64,000 nt of DNA from Spongisporangium articulatum. GTDB taxonomy: Bacteria > Actinomycetota > Actinomycetes > Actinomycetales > Kineosporiaceae. Made by a program: the position numbers and the translations under genes. The stretch spans positions 124,001 to 188,000 of the forward strand of contig NZ_JBITLV010000001.1 of the NCBI RefSeq assembly GCF_044465595.1, read 5' to 3'. This document shows, in pieces, positions 40,781-48,830 of this stretch. Below the pieces are notes generated by a model. It worked only from the letters and a program-made list of their open reading frames with translations. It made no database searches and was not told the DNA's origin. Each line of letters opens with the position of its first letter. Positions within the stretch are counted from its first letter, which is position 1.

Positions 40781-40864
40781 CAGCCCGCAGGGTCGCCTTC
40801 GCCCCTCGCACTCGGGCGGGGAGAGTCGGCCGCCGTGCCGGACGAGCACGGCCCCTGCGGGCTG
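40781..40864. other. Structured region with 12-bp perfect outer stem
   Basis: CAGCCCGCAGGG (40781-40792) and CCCTGCGGGCTG (40853-40864) enclose 60 nt that hold GCCGTGC (40832-40838) pairing with GCACGGC (40846-40852) and a shorter CGCCC/GGGCG stem. This looks like a multi-branch RNA fold on either strand; on the minus strand it follows the mini-ORF below. Confidence 0.5.
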
Positions 40865-40903
40865 CGGTGACTGCTGGTTTTCGCTGAGAGATGAGTTACC
40901 GCC

Positions 40904-40942
40904 CTAGCGGGCAGCCACCTCACGCGTCCGATGTGAAATCAC
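40904..40942 (-). CDS. 12-residue mini-ORF with full anti-SD match
   Basis: GTG at 40942 opens MISHRTREVAAR, ending in TAG at 40904. AAAGGAGGTG (40952-40961 as the plus-strand complement) matches ten bases of the 16S rRNA 3' end, an unusually strong ribosome site, 11 nt before the start. A promoter lies just above. The frame continues after the TAG for another 45 codons, so read-through is conceivable but unproven. It is antisense to nothing coding, in the gap after photolyase. Whether the peptide or the act of translation matters is unknown. Confidence 0.45.
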   Translation of the reverse strand: MISHRTREVAAR

Positions 40943-40975
40943 TTTCCGGACCACCTCCTTTCCCGTGTACCCAGG

Positions 40976-41004
40976 ACGCTAGGCCGGGCCGGAGCCGTTC
41001 GCAA
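40976..41004 (-). promoter_or_regulatory. Minus-strand promoter TTGCGA-N17-TAGCGT
   Basis: Seen as TCGCAA (40999-41004) and ACGCTA (40976-40981) on the plus strand. Both hexamers and the 17-bp spacer are near ideal for a housekeeping actinobacterial promoter; start expected near 40969. Confidence 0.65.
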
Positions 41005-41048
41005 CGGGGTTTTCGGCCGGTCGGGTCGGGGTGACTTTCGCCGTCGAA

Positions 41049-41079
41049 TTGACCACTAAACCGCCCAACGGGGCATCAT
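41049..41079 (+). promoter_or_regulatory. Promoter of the helical-repeat gene
   Basis: TTGACC (41049-41054) and CATCAT (41074-41079), 19-bp spacer, ending 7 nt before ATG 41087; no SD, so the transcript is likely leaderless. Confidence 0.45.
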
Positions 41080-41086
41080 CGTGGCG

Positions 41087-44000
41087 ATGGCCGGCAGTCC
41101 CGACGACATCTGGCAGGCGCTTCAGGCAGCTGACGCCCTGCCGCCCGGGCGTGCCCGGACGGAGCGGCTCGAGCAATTGGTCGAGCAGGCGGACATCGAC
41201 GGCGACGCCGAACGGGCCACCGCCGCCCGCCTGTCGCTGGCGCCCGCGCTGCTGCACGGCGGCCGGCACCGCGAGATCGGGCCGGTCCTGGCCTGGCTGC
41301 TGGCCCGCTACGAGGAGCAGCAGAGCTGGCTCGGGCCGTGGGAGCGGCAGAGCATCCTGTTCAGCTTCACGTGGGCGACGTCGGCGCTGCTGCCGCACCC
41401 CGACGTCCCGCTGGCCCAGATCGAGGCCGCGCTCGCCGACATGACCGCGCGCTACCGGGCCGCGGGCGAGTCGCTCACGCCGGTGCTGAAGGTCCGGTAC
41501 GACCTGGCCGTGCACCGGCACGGGTACGCGGAGGCCGAGGAGGCCTACGAGGCCTGGGTCGAGGCCTCGCGCAGCGACCTGTCCGACTGCGCGTCCTGCG
41601 AGCAGGCCGACCACATCCGGCACCTGACGGCGACCGGGCGCCACCAGGCCGCGGCCGCGCTGGCCATGCCCCTGCTCGACGAGCCGCCGGAGTGCCGCGG
41701 CCAGCCGTACCAGACCATCGCCGCGGCCATGGAGTCGCTGCTGGTGGTGGGCGAGACCGAGCGCGCGGCGTTCGAGCACATGCGCGGGGTTCGGCTGCTG
41801 CGCATGCACGAGGACGACGAGGTCGGTGACCCCGGCGACGCGCTGCATCCCGACCAGGTGCACGGCCCGGTGTCGGCGATCCCGGGGCGCGCCGAGCACC
41901 TCATGGTCTGCGCCCGCTCGGGCCGGCTCGACCGCGGGCTCGACCTGCTGCAGTACTGGATGCCGTGGCTCGCCTCGGGGTCGGCGCCCGCCTACCAGGT
42001 GATGGTCACGACGGCGGCCGGCGGCCGGTTGCTGCGCGGCGTCACCGAGGCCGGCGGCGGCGACCTGCAGATCACCACCGGTCGCTGGGGTGACGTGAGC
42101 GCCGAACGGCTGGGCAGCCGGTTGGCCGGGCGGGCCCGCGACCTGGCCGCCCGGTTCGACGCCCGCAACGGAACGGACGCGATCGGCAGGCTGGTCGCCT
42201 CGATGCTCGACGCCCCGGACGACCTGCCGGACCTGCCGCTCGACTTCGTCGCCCGGGCCCCGCAGTCGATGCGGTTGCCGCGCCGCGAGCCGCTGACCGC
42301 GCCCGTGCGAGCGACCGGGCGGCGCGGTCGCCGGGTCGCCCAGGACGAGGGCCCGCAGGCCCTGGCCGACGCCGGTGACCTGGCCGGGCTGGCCCAGGCC
42401 TTCCGTGATGCGGCCACGGCCGACTCCGCCGAACGCCGGGCGGCCGTGCTGTCGGCCTGGCGCTCGGCCCGGGACATCTACCTCGACCTGCCCGAGGACG
42501 ACTTCGAGGGCAGTCGGTCGGCGGCCCGGCTCGACGCCTGGCTGGCGCTGGCCGACCTGGAGCGCGCGGCGGACAACCCGCTGGTCGGCGCGCACGAGGC
42601 GGAGGAGCTGCGGATCGCCGCGGCCGCGGCGGCCGACCGGTTGCGCCGGGCGGGCCTGTCGGCCGAGGCGCTGCTGCACGAGCAGAGCTGCGTGATGGCG
42701 ACCGCGCGGGCCGGGCGGATCGACGCCGCCGAGGCGATGACCCGGGTCGGCAAGACGGCCGCCCAGGTCAGCGCCGAGGGCACCCCCGGGCAGGTCGGTC
42801 TCGCCTACTGCCGGCTGGCGCTGGCCCGCGAGGCCGTGGCCCGGGCCGGCCTGTCGGAACCGGCCCTCGACCTGGGCGAGCTGGGCGCCGACCTGCGCGA
42901 GCACGACCCCGTCGACCAGTCGATCGCCGCCCTCACGTCGGTGTACCCGACCGAGCTCGACTCGCAGCAGATGCGCGCCCTGTGCCGGATGCTGCGGCTG
43001 CGCGCCGTCGACGAACCGCCGGAGCAGGCCGTGGCCTCGCTGCGGGCCGCGATCGACGCCCTGCCCGACGGGGTCCGCCCCGTGGAGCGCGCGATGGCCC
43101 ACGCCGACCTCGCGGCCAAGCTGATCGACGTCGACCCGCACGCCTCGCTGGACGCCTGGAACCGGGCGGTGCGCGACGCGCTGGCCGCCGACGCCGCCCC
43201 GGTCCTCGGCAACCTGCTGGCCGCCGCCGCCACGGTGCAGCACGGGATGGGCGACCCCGAGGGCGCCGCCGACCGGCTGGCCCAGGCGGTGCCGCTGCTC
43301 GACCGGCACTCCCCCGGCCCGCTGGCCGCGCAGGCCCGGTTCGACCTGGCCCGCGCGCTGCTGGACTGCGGCCGGGCGATCGAGGCCGCCGAGCTGGCCG
43401 AGGCCGCGCTGGCCGACCTGACCGCGGGCGTGGAACGGCTGGAGCAGCTGGCCCCGCTCGAGTACGACGACGGCGACCCCGAGCTGGGTGAGCTGATCCA
43501 CCTGACGGGCGCCGCGGCGTTCGTGGTGGCCGAGACCCTCGCCGTGCTGGGCGACGTGGCCGGGGCCCGGGCCGCCGCCGCGCGCAGCGCCGCCTGGCAC
43601 CGGCGCAACGGCAACCTCGTCGCGCAGTCCGAGGCCTGGCAGCTCGCCGCCCGGGTCGGCGGCCCGCCCAGCCAGGTCGTGGCCGACCTGCAGCGGGCGA
43701 TCGAGCTGGCCGAGGAGGCCGGCGACTGGGACGGCGCGGCCACCTGCCGGCGCGAGCGGATCGCCGCGATCCAGGAGGCGATGGGCCCCGAGGCCGCGCT
43801 GGAGGCGCTGATCGAGGCCGACGAGGTGCTGCAGGCCCTGCGCGATGCGTCGACCGGGCAGCTGCCCATCGCTTCGGGCGCCCACATGGCCCCGGCGCGA
43901 CCCGTCGGGCTGACGCTGAGCGGTGGGCACCGGTTGGCCTGGCACCGGGTGGCCCTGGCCGAGCAGCGGGCCCGCCTGCTGGCCCTGGTCGGCCGCTATC

Positions 44001-44623
44001 CGGAGGCGCTGAAGCAGGTCGAGGGCCTGGACGAGGGGTACCGGACGCTGGGCGACGACCGCGCGGCCCGCGACCTGCTCGGGCTACGGGGTCAGCTGCG
44101 CGCCGAGCTGGGCGACCTGGACGGCGCGCTCGTCGACCTGCGCGGGGCGGCACTGGAGGCCGAGGCGGCCGCCGACGCGACGCAGGCGCACGGGCTCGGG
44201 CAGCGGTTGGCGCAGGTGCTGGACGACGCCGGGCGGCCCGACGAGGCGGAGGACGCCTGGGTTCGGTTCTGCGCCGCGCACGAGGGCGTCGACCTGTTCG
44301 GCGAGGACGACGAGGACCAGCTGCAGCCGGACGCGGCGAGCACCGGCGAGGGTGAGGGGCCCGGGGAGGCGGCGGACGCCGTCCGTCCGGAGCCTCCGGC
44401 CGGTCCGGACGCCCCGGACGCCCCCGAGGTCGCCGAGACTGCCGAGACTGCCGAGACTGCCGAGGCCCCCGAGGAGCCTCAGGGCGATCTGCGCACCACC
44501 GACCAGGCGGAGGCGTCGGCCAGCGACGGCGGCTCACCGGCGGACCCAGCGGCGGACCCGCTGTCGGACCCGCTCCCCGACCCGCTGTCGGACCCGCTCC
44601 CCGAACCGCTGCGCAGCACGTAG
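41087..44623 (+). CDS. Very large TPR-like helical-repeat protein
   Basis: An 1,178-residue protein, Ala/Leu/Glu/Arg-rich throughout, made of repeated paired helices that resemble degenerate tetratricopeptide repeats (for example ALLDCGRAIEAAELAEAALADL, and GRYPEALKQVEGLDEGYRTLGD near 960). No membrane segment, signal peptide or catalytic motif is visible, so it is a cytosolic scaffold, function unknown. The last 110 residues are acidic and repetitive: AET x3 then DPLSDPLPDPLSDPLPEPL from a duplicated 24-bp unit. ATG at 41087 and GTG at 41081 are both possible; the promoter spacing favours 41087. The 3' end overlaps pdxH antisense for 145 bp. Confidence 0.8.
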   Translation: MAGSPDDIWQALQAADALPPGRARTERLEQLVEQADIDGDAERATAARLSLAPALLHGGRHREIGPVLAWLLARYEEQQSWLGPWERQSILFSFTWATSALLPHPDVPLAQIEAALADMTARYRAAGESLTPVLKVRYDLAVHRHGYAEAEEAYEAWVEASRSDLSDCASCEQADHIRHLTATGRHQAAAALAMPLLDEPPECRGQPYQTIAAAMESLLVVGETERAAFEHMRGVRLLRMHEDDEVGDPGDALHPDQVHGPVSAIPGRAEHLMVCARSGRLDRGLDLLQYWMPWLASGSAPAYQVMVTTAAGGRLLRGVTEAGGGDLQITTGRWGDVSAERLGSRLAGRARDLAARFDARNGTDAIGRLVASMLDAPDDLPDLPLDFVARAPQSMRLPRREPLTAPVRATGRRGRRVAQDEGPQALADAGDLAGLAQAFRDAATADSAERRAAVLSAWRSARDIYLDLPEDDFEGSRSAARLDAWLALADLERAADNPLVGAHEAEELRIAAAAAADRLRRAGLSAEALLHEQSCVMATARAGRIDAAEAMTRVGKTAAQVSAEGTPGQVGLAYCRLALAREAVARAGLSEPALDLGELGADLREHDPVDQSIAALTSVYPTELDSQQMRALCRMLRLRAVDEPPEQAVASLRAAIDALPDGVRPVERAMAHADLAAKLIDVDPHASLDAWNRAVRDALAADAAPVLGNLLAAAATVQHGMGDPEGAADRLAQAVPLLDRHSPGPLAAQARFDLARALLDCGRAIEAAELAEAALADLTAGVERLEQLAPLEYDDGDPELGELIHLTGAAAFVVAETLAVLGDVAGARAAAARSAAWHRRNGNLVAQSEAWQLAARVGGPPSQVVADLQRAIELAEEAGDWDGAATCRRERIAAIQEAMGPEAALEALIEADEVLQALRDASTGQLPIASGAHMAPARPVGLTLSGGHRLAWHRVALAEQRARLLALVGRYPEALKQVEGLDEGYRTLGDDRAARDLLGLRGQLRAELGDLDGALVDLRGAALEAEAAADATQAHGLGQRLAQVLDDAGRPDEAEDAWVRFCAAHEGVDLFGEDDEDQLQPDAASTGEGEGPGEAADAVRPEPPAGPDAPDAPEVAETAETAETAEAPEEPQGDLRTTDQAEASASDGGSPADPAADPLSDPLPDPLSDPLPEPLRST
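44434..44616. repeat. Low-complexity repeats shared by two overlapping genes
   Basis: Three 9-bp GCCGAGACT units (from 44434) and a duplicated 24-bp CTGTCGGACCCGCTCCCCGA-type unit (44561-44610) encode AET and DPLSDPLP on the plus strand, and SGSGSDSGS on the minus strand within pdxH. Confidence 0.8.
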
Positions 44624-45228
44624 ACCAGCCGGTCGTGCAGCCGCGACGGGCGGCCCTGCCAGAACTCGACCTCCGTCGGGCGGACCAGGTAGCCACCCCA
44701 GTGGTCGGGCACGGGCACGTCGTCGGGGCGGCCGGTGTCGGGCCAGCGGGCGGACAGCTCGGCGTAGCGGGCTTCGAGTTCGCCGTGCGTCGTGGGCTGC
44801 GACTGGTGGCTGACCCAGGCCCCGATCCGCGAGCCGTAGGGCCGGGACCGGAAGTACTCGGCGACCACCGGGCGGGGCAGGAGCTCGACCCGGCCGCGCA
44901 CGCTCACCTGCCGGTTCAGCGCCAGCCAGGGCAGCACGAGCGCCGCCGCCCGGGTCACGCCCAGCTCCTGCCCCTTGCGCGACATGAGGTTCGTGAAGAA
45001 CGAAAAGCCTTCCGGCTCGGCGTCCTTCAGCAGCACGGTGCGGGCGGTGGGCCCCCCGTCGAGGCCGACCGTGGCGAGCGTCATCGCGTTCGGCTCCCGC
45101 ACGCCCGCGGCCCGCGCGGCGGCGTACCAGTCGCGGAACTGAGCCAGTGGATCAGGCCTCAGGTCGGCCTCCAGGAAGGCCGAGGAGTCGTAGGACTCGC
45201 GCTGCTGGCTCAGCGTCGGATCAAGCAT
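44479..45228 (-). CDS. pdxH: Pyridoxamine 5'-phosphate oxidase with Gly/Ser insertion
   Basis: A 249-residue FMN enzyme that makes pyridoxal 5'-phosphate. Family residues: LRPDPLAQFRDWYAAA, NAMTLATVGLDGGPTARTVLLKD, FFTNLMSRKGQEL, QVSVRGRVELL, SRIGAWVSHQSQP, and RLHDRLVYVL. Normally the chain then closes with W-x-x-x-RLxP; here a 30-residue Gly/Ser/Asp linker comes first and the closing WSVVRRSP is encoded after it, inside the antisense tail of the TPR gene. ATG at 45228 is chosen; an upstream in-frame ATG exists. It is divergent from citrate synthase across 154 bases. Confidence 0.92.
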   Translation of the reverse strand: MLDPTLSQQRESYDSSAFLEADLRPDPLAQFRDWYAAARAAGVREPNAMTLATVGLDGGPTARTVLLKDAEPEGFSFFTNLMSRKGQELGVTRAAALVLPWLALNRQVSVRGRVELLPRPVVAEYFRSRPYGSRIGAWVSHQSQPTTHGELEARYAELSARWPDTGRPDDVPVPDHWGGYLVRPTEVEFWQGRPSRLHDRLVYVLRSGSGSGSDSGSGSGSDSGSAAGSAGEPPSLADASAWSVVRRSP

Positions 45229-45290
45229 GTGGCAAGTGTCTCGCTGCAACCACGGGCAGGCATGGCAATCTGCACTCGACACATTTCACA

Positions 45291-45303
45291 GGCACTGCGT
45301 GCC
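45291..45303. promoter_or_regulatory. Short palindrome between pdxH and citA
   Basis: GGCACTGCGTGCC is a 5-bp inverted repeat around TGC, central in the 154-bp divergent gap. A regulator-binding site is possible, not shown. Confidence 0.25.
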
Positions 45304-45382
45304 AGCGGGCCACCAGCCCGTGCGGCAGCCAGGATGACCGGGGACCGGAACAAGCCGATCCCCGGACTCGAGGGAGACCCAG

Positions 45383-46492
45383 ATGTCCGACTTCGTACCC
45401 GGCCTCGAAGGCGTGATCGCCTTCGAGTCCACCATCGCCGAGCCCGACCGCGCGGGCGGCGCGCTGCGATATCGGGGTGTGGACATCAACGACCTGGTCG
45501 GCCGCGTCTCGTACGGCCACGTCTGGGGCCTGCTGGTCGACAACGCCTTCAACCCGGGCCTGCCGCCCGCCGAGCCGTTCCCGCTGCCGGTGCACACCGG
45601 TGACGTCCGGGTCGACGTGCAGAGCGCGCTCGCGCAGCTGGCCCCGCTGTGGGGCTTCCGCCCGCTGCTGGACATCGACGTCGAGCAGGCCCGTGAGGAC
45701 CTGGCCCGCGCCTCGGTGATGGCCCTGTCGTTCGTCGCGCAGTCCGCCCGTGGGCAGAACGCGCCGATGGTGCCGCAGCGCGAGGTCGACAAGGGCTCGA
45801 CCATCGCCGAGCGGTTCATGATCCGCTGGCGGGGCGAGCCCGACCCGGCGCACGTGGCCGCCGTCGACGCCTACTGGGTGTCGGCCGCCGAGCACGGCAT
45901 GAACGCCTCGACCTTCACCGCCCGGGTGATCGCCTCGACCGGGGCCGACGTCGCGGCGTCGCTGTCCGGGGCGGTCGGCGCGATGAGCGGCCCGCTGCAC
46001 GGCGGCGCACCCTCGCGCGTGCTGCACATGCTGGAGGCCGTCGAGCAGGGTGGCGACGCGCTGGCCTACGTGAAGTCGGTCCTGGACGCCGGCGACCGGC
46101 TGATGGGTTTCGGCCACCGCGTGTACCGCGCGGAGGACCCGCGGGCCAAGGTGCTGCGGGACACGGCCGAGCGGCTCGGCGCCCCGCGCTTCGAGGTGGC
46201 CAAGGCGCTGGAGACCGCCGCCCTGGACGAGCTGCACGCCCGCCGCCCCGACCGGGTGCTGGCCACCAACGTCGAGTTCTGGGCGGCCGTCGTCCTCGAC
46301 TTCGCCCAGGTGCCCGCGAACATGTTCACGCCGATGTTCTCGTGCGCGCGCACGGCCGGGTGGTCGGCGCACATCCTCGAGCAGAAGGCCACCGGCCGGC
46401 TGATCCGTCCGTCGTCGCGCTACATCGGCGAGGGCCCGCGGCCGGTCGAGGCCGTCGAGGGCTGGGACGCCTCGCGCGCCGGGCTGAACTGA
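45383..46492 (+). CDS. citA: Citrate synthase 2
   Basis: A 369-residue synthase condensing acetyl-CoA and oxaloacetate, of the short Gram-positive type. Active-site elements are SAAEHGMNASTFTARV, AMSGPLHGGAPSRVLHML, MGFGHRVYRAEDPRAKVL and VEFWAAVVLDFAQVP with the catalytic His, His and Asp. It matches actinobacterial CitA rather than the main GltA. GAGGGAG lies 6 nt before the ATG. The divergent neighbour is pdxH, an arrangement also seen in other actinomycetes. 2-Methylcitrate synthase activity cannot be excluded. Confidence 0.93.
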   Translation: MSDFVPGLEGVIAFESTIAEPDRAGGALRYRGVDINDLVGRVSYGHVWGLLVDNAFNPGLPPAEPFPLPVHTGDVRVDVQSALAQLAPLWGFRPLLDIDVEQAREDLARASVMALSFVAQSARGQNAPMVPQREVDKGSTIAERFMIRWRGEPDPAHVAAVDAYWVSAAEHGMNASTFTARVIASTGADVAASLSGAVGAMSGPLHGGAPSRVLHMLEAVEQGGDALAYVKSVLDAGDRLMGFGHRVYRAEDPRAKVLRDTAERLGAPRFEVAKALETAALDELHARRPDRVLATNVEFWAAVVLDFAQVPANMFTPMFSCARTAGWSAHILEQKATGRLIRPSSRYIGEGPRPVEAVEGWDASRAGLN

Positions 46493-46553
46493 GCTCCGGC
46501 CGCGCGGCATAGCCGCGCGGCGGGCGGGCGTCTGTCCGGGTGGAGGTGGGGGA

Positions 46554-47069
46554 ATGCACCCGGACGACGAAGCGTCCTTCCGAGCGTTCGTGGCCGAGCG
46601 CTCGGGGTCGCTGCTGCACACGGCCCGCCTGCTCACCGGTGACCTGACCGGTGCGGCGGGTACGGCGGAGGACCTGCTGCAGGAGGCCCTGTCCCGGGTC
46701 GTGCCCCGATGGGGTGCGCTCGACAACCCCGAGGCGTACACCCGCACGGTGCTGCACCGGCTGCAGATCAGCCGGTGGCGGCGCCGGCGGTTCCACGAGG
46801 TGCCGCTGCCGCTCGACCTCGACGGGTTCGCCACGCCGGACCCGGCCCGGGCCGTCGACGACCGGTTGCTGCTGCAGCGGGCGTTGCTGGCGCTGACGCC
46901 GCGACAGCGGTCGGTGCTGGTCTGCCGGTACCTGGAGGACCTGGACGAGCGGCAGACGTCGGAGCGCCTCGGCATCGGCATCGGGTCGGTGCGCTCGATC
47001 GGCTCGCGCTCGCTGGCCCGGCTGCGCGACGTCCTCCCGCCCACGCTGCTGACGGAGGTCAACCGATGA
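46554..47069 (+). CDS. SigE-family ECF RNA polymerase sigma factor
   Basis: A 171-residue group IV sigma factor. Region 2 is FRAFVAERSGSLLHTARLLTGDL then TAEDLLQEALSRVVPRW, typical of the actinobacterial SigE family, and region 4 is LLALTPRQRSVLVCRYLEDLDERQTSERLGIGIGSVRSIGSRSLARLR. GGAGGTGGGGGA precedes the ATG. The stop overlaps the LCP start by four bases (ATGA), the place normally taken by an anti-sigma factor, so both proteins are made together. Target genes are unknown. Confidence 0.92.
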   Translation: MHPDDEASFRAFVAERSGSLLHTARLLTGDLTGAAGTAEDLLQEALSRVVPRWGALDNPEAYTRTVLHRLQISRWRRRRFHEVPLPLDLDGFATPDPARAVDDRLLLQRALLALTPRQRSVLVCRYLEDLDERQTSERLGIGIGSVRSIGSRSLARLRDVLPPTLLTEVNR

Positions 47070-48250
47070 GCGATCTGCAGAGTCGGGTGCGCGCGCTGGC
47101 CGCGGGCCCGTACCCCGAACCGCCCGCGGGCCTCGCCGACGCCGCGCTGCACCGGGCCCGTCGCCGGACGACCCGGCGCCGGGCGGGCATGGTCGGCGGG
47201 ACGGCGGTGCTCGCCGCCGTGCTCGTGGTGGCCGTGAACGTCGTGACCGGAGCGTTGTCCGGGGCGCCCGCCCCGGGGCCCGCGACGCCGTCCGGGCTGT
47301 TCGCGAAGGCCCGCGAGAACGTACTGATCATCGGCAGCGACGAGGGCCCGCAGCGGGTCGGGACGCGCCCGGACACGATCATTTTGGCCAGTATCGACAC
47401 GAGAACCGGCGCCACGTCGCTGTTCTCGTTCCCGCGCAACCTGGGGCACGCGCCGTTCGCGGCCGGCTCGCCGGGGGCCGAGGCGTTCCCGGACGGGTTC
47501 ACCTGCGGGAAGAGCATCACGACCGACACCTGCATGCTGAACGCGGTCTGGACCTGGGCCGAGTCGAGCGAGGCCTACTCCGGGGTGTCCGAGCCCGGAC
47601 TGGCGGCGACCACGGACGCGGTGGAGGGGATCAGTGGGCTGAGCGTCGACGACACGGTGGTCGTGACCATCCAGGGCCTGGTCGACCTCGTGGACGCCGT
47701 CGGCGGGGTCACCGTGGACGTCCACGAGCGGTTGCCCCGCGGGGGCCACGCCGACGCGACACCGGCCCAGGGCACCTACTACCGCGAGGCCACCCAGGGG
47801 TACATCGAGCCCGGGCGGCGGCGGCTCAACGGCTTCGACGCCATGTGGTTCGCCCGGTCGCGCCGCACGACCGACGACTACGACCGGATGCGCCGGCAGC
47901 GCTGCCTGACCGCGGCCCTGGTGGAGCAGGTCGACTCGGCGTCCGCCGCGATGCACTGGCCGCAGATCGCGAAGGCGCTCGGGTCGAACCTGCGGACCAG
48001 CATCGGCCGCGACGAGCTCGCCGACTGGGCGAGGCTGACCGGGCGGATGAGGTCGGCTCCGCTGAATTCGGTGGTGTTCGACAACAAAGAGTTGGACAAC
48101 GACCTCTGGCGGCCCGACGTCGAGCAGATCCGGAACACCGTCCGGGCGCTCCTCGCGGCGTCCGCCGCGCCCCCGCCGTCCACCAGCCCGTCCACCAGCC
48201 CGTCCACCAGCCCGTCGGCGACGACAGGCGCGGACGGCGACCCCTGCTAA
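47066..48250 (+). CDS. LytR-CpsA-Psr (LCP) family protein in anti-sigma position
   Basis: A 394-residue type II membrane protein. A cytosolic 40-residue tail (MSDLQSRVRALAAGPYPEPPAGL) precedes one helix (VLAAVLVVAVNVVTG, about 48-66), then the LCP domain: ENVLIIGSDEGPQRVGTRPDTIILASID with the Arg/Asp pair, SFPRNLG, and LNGFDAMWFARSRRTTDDYDRMRRQRC. Such enzymes attach secondary wall polymers to peptidoglycan. The tail layout copies single-pass SigE partners, hinting that it also holds the sigma factor; that is inference. It ends in PSTSPSTSPSTSPS from three 12-bp units. Confidence 0.87.
   Translation: MSDLQSRVRALAAGPYPEPPAGLADAALHRARRRTTRRRAGMVGGTAVLAAVLVVAVNVVTGALSGAPAPGPATPSGLFAKARENVLIIGSDEGPQRVGTRPDTIILASIDTRTGATSLFSFPRNLGHAPFAAGSPGAEAFPDGFTCGKSITTDTCMLNAVWTWAESSEAYSGVSEPGLAATTDAVEGISGLSVDDTVVVTIQGLVDLVDAVGGVTVDVHERLPRGGHADATPAQGTYYREATQGYIEPGRRRLNGFDAMWFARSRRTTDDYDRMRRQRCLTAALVEQVDSASAAMHWPQIAKALGSNLRTSIGRDELADWARLTGRMRSAPLNSVVFDNKELDNDLWRPDVEQIRNTVRALLAASAAPPPSTSPSTSPSTSPSATTGADGDPC
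48180..48215 (+). repeat. Three 12-bp units in the LCP gene
   Basis: CCGTCCACCAGC-type units repeat three times and encode STSP near the C-terminus. Confidence 0.8.
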
Positions 48251-48252
48251 AG

Positions 48253-48600
48253 CTAGAGCTGGAGGTGCAGGCGCAGGGCGTTGTCGAGCTGGGTGAGCGA
48301 GGCGGGCGGGAGCGTGCCGACCACCCGGCCGACACGCTCGACGGCCACGGAGCGCACCTGCTCGGCCTGGGCCTTGGAATCGTGCGGCAGGCCGGACGCG
48401 ATGGACGTGACCAGGACCTGGAACGGGTAGACCCGCTGCACGTTGGTCGTCACCGGGACGACCGTGACCACCCCGCGCTTCAGCCGGGTCGCGGTCTCGT
48501 TGGCCACGTCGTTGCTCACGACGACGGCGGGCCGGACCTTCGCGGCCTCGGACCCGCGGGCCGGGTCGAGATCGACCAGGCGGATCTCGCCGCGCTTCAC
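48253..48600 (-). CDS. mazF: MazF-type endoribonuclease toxin
   Basis: A 115-residue toxin of the PemK/MazF fold that would cut mRNA at short sequences. Key parts are KRGEIRLVDLDPARGSEAAKVRPAVVVSNDVAN with the substrate-binding Arg/Pro region, the VVTVVPVTTNVQRVYPFQVLV strand pair and SKAQAEQVRSVAVERVG with the conserved helix. GTG at 48600 overlaps the antitoxin stop by 4 bases. The stop lies 2 bases beyond the LCP stop, the two genes converging. Its cleavage motif cannot be read from sequence. Confidence 0.92.
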   Translation of the reverse strand: MKRGEIRLVDLDPARGSEAAKVRPAVVVSNDVANETATRLKRGVVTVVPVTTNVQRVYPFQVLVTSIASGLPHDSKAQAEQVRSVAVERVGRVVGTLPPASLTQLDNALRLHLQL

Positions 48601-48824
48601 CGGGCGGTCTCGAGGCCGTCCGCCACGACGGCGTCCCACGCGGCGTCGTCACCCTCGGCCTGCCACTCGGCCCACGAACTCTCGTAGGCCTCGGCGAGCT
48701 GTTCGGCGCGCAGCAGGTCGACCGCCCGCTGCACCACGGCCGACCGGGAGTCGACGCCGTGTCGGCGGGCGTACTCGTCGAGGAAGCCGACCGTGTCCGC
48801 CGGCAGGCTCACACTGAGTTTCAC
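48597..48824 (-). CDS. mazE: MazE-type ribbon-helix-helix antitoxin
   Basis: A 75-residue antitoxin. The N-terminal RHH, MKLSVSLPADTVGFLDEYARRHGVDSRSAVVQRAVDLL, binds DNA; the acidic C-terminus (AEWQAEGDDAAWDAVVADGLE) would wrap MazF. GTG at 48824 has no SD but lies 6 nt after TAGCAT, so the message is leaderless. Toxin and antitoxin overlap by GTGA. The operator at 48833-48858 would give conditional cooperativity as in other mazEF loci. Confidence 0.9.
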   Translation of the reverse strand: MKLSVSLPADTVGFLDEYARRHGVDSRSAVVQRAVDLLRAEQLAEAYESSWAEWQAEGDDAAWDAVVADGLETAR

Positions 48825-48830
48825 ACCATG

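Noticed and set aside
40762..40903. Read-through extension of the mini-ORF past its TAG
   Set aside because: The following 45 codons are in frame but have no family resemblance and no recoding signal; not annotated as coding.
40948..40962. Plus-strand GGACCACCTCCTTTC resembling the 3' end of 16S rRNA
   Set aside because: It is the reverse complement of a strong ribosome site of the mini-ORF; no other rRNA sequence is present.
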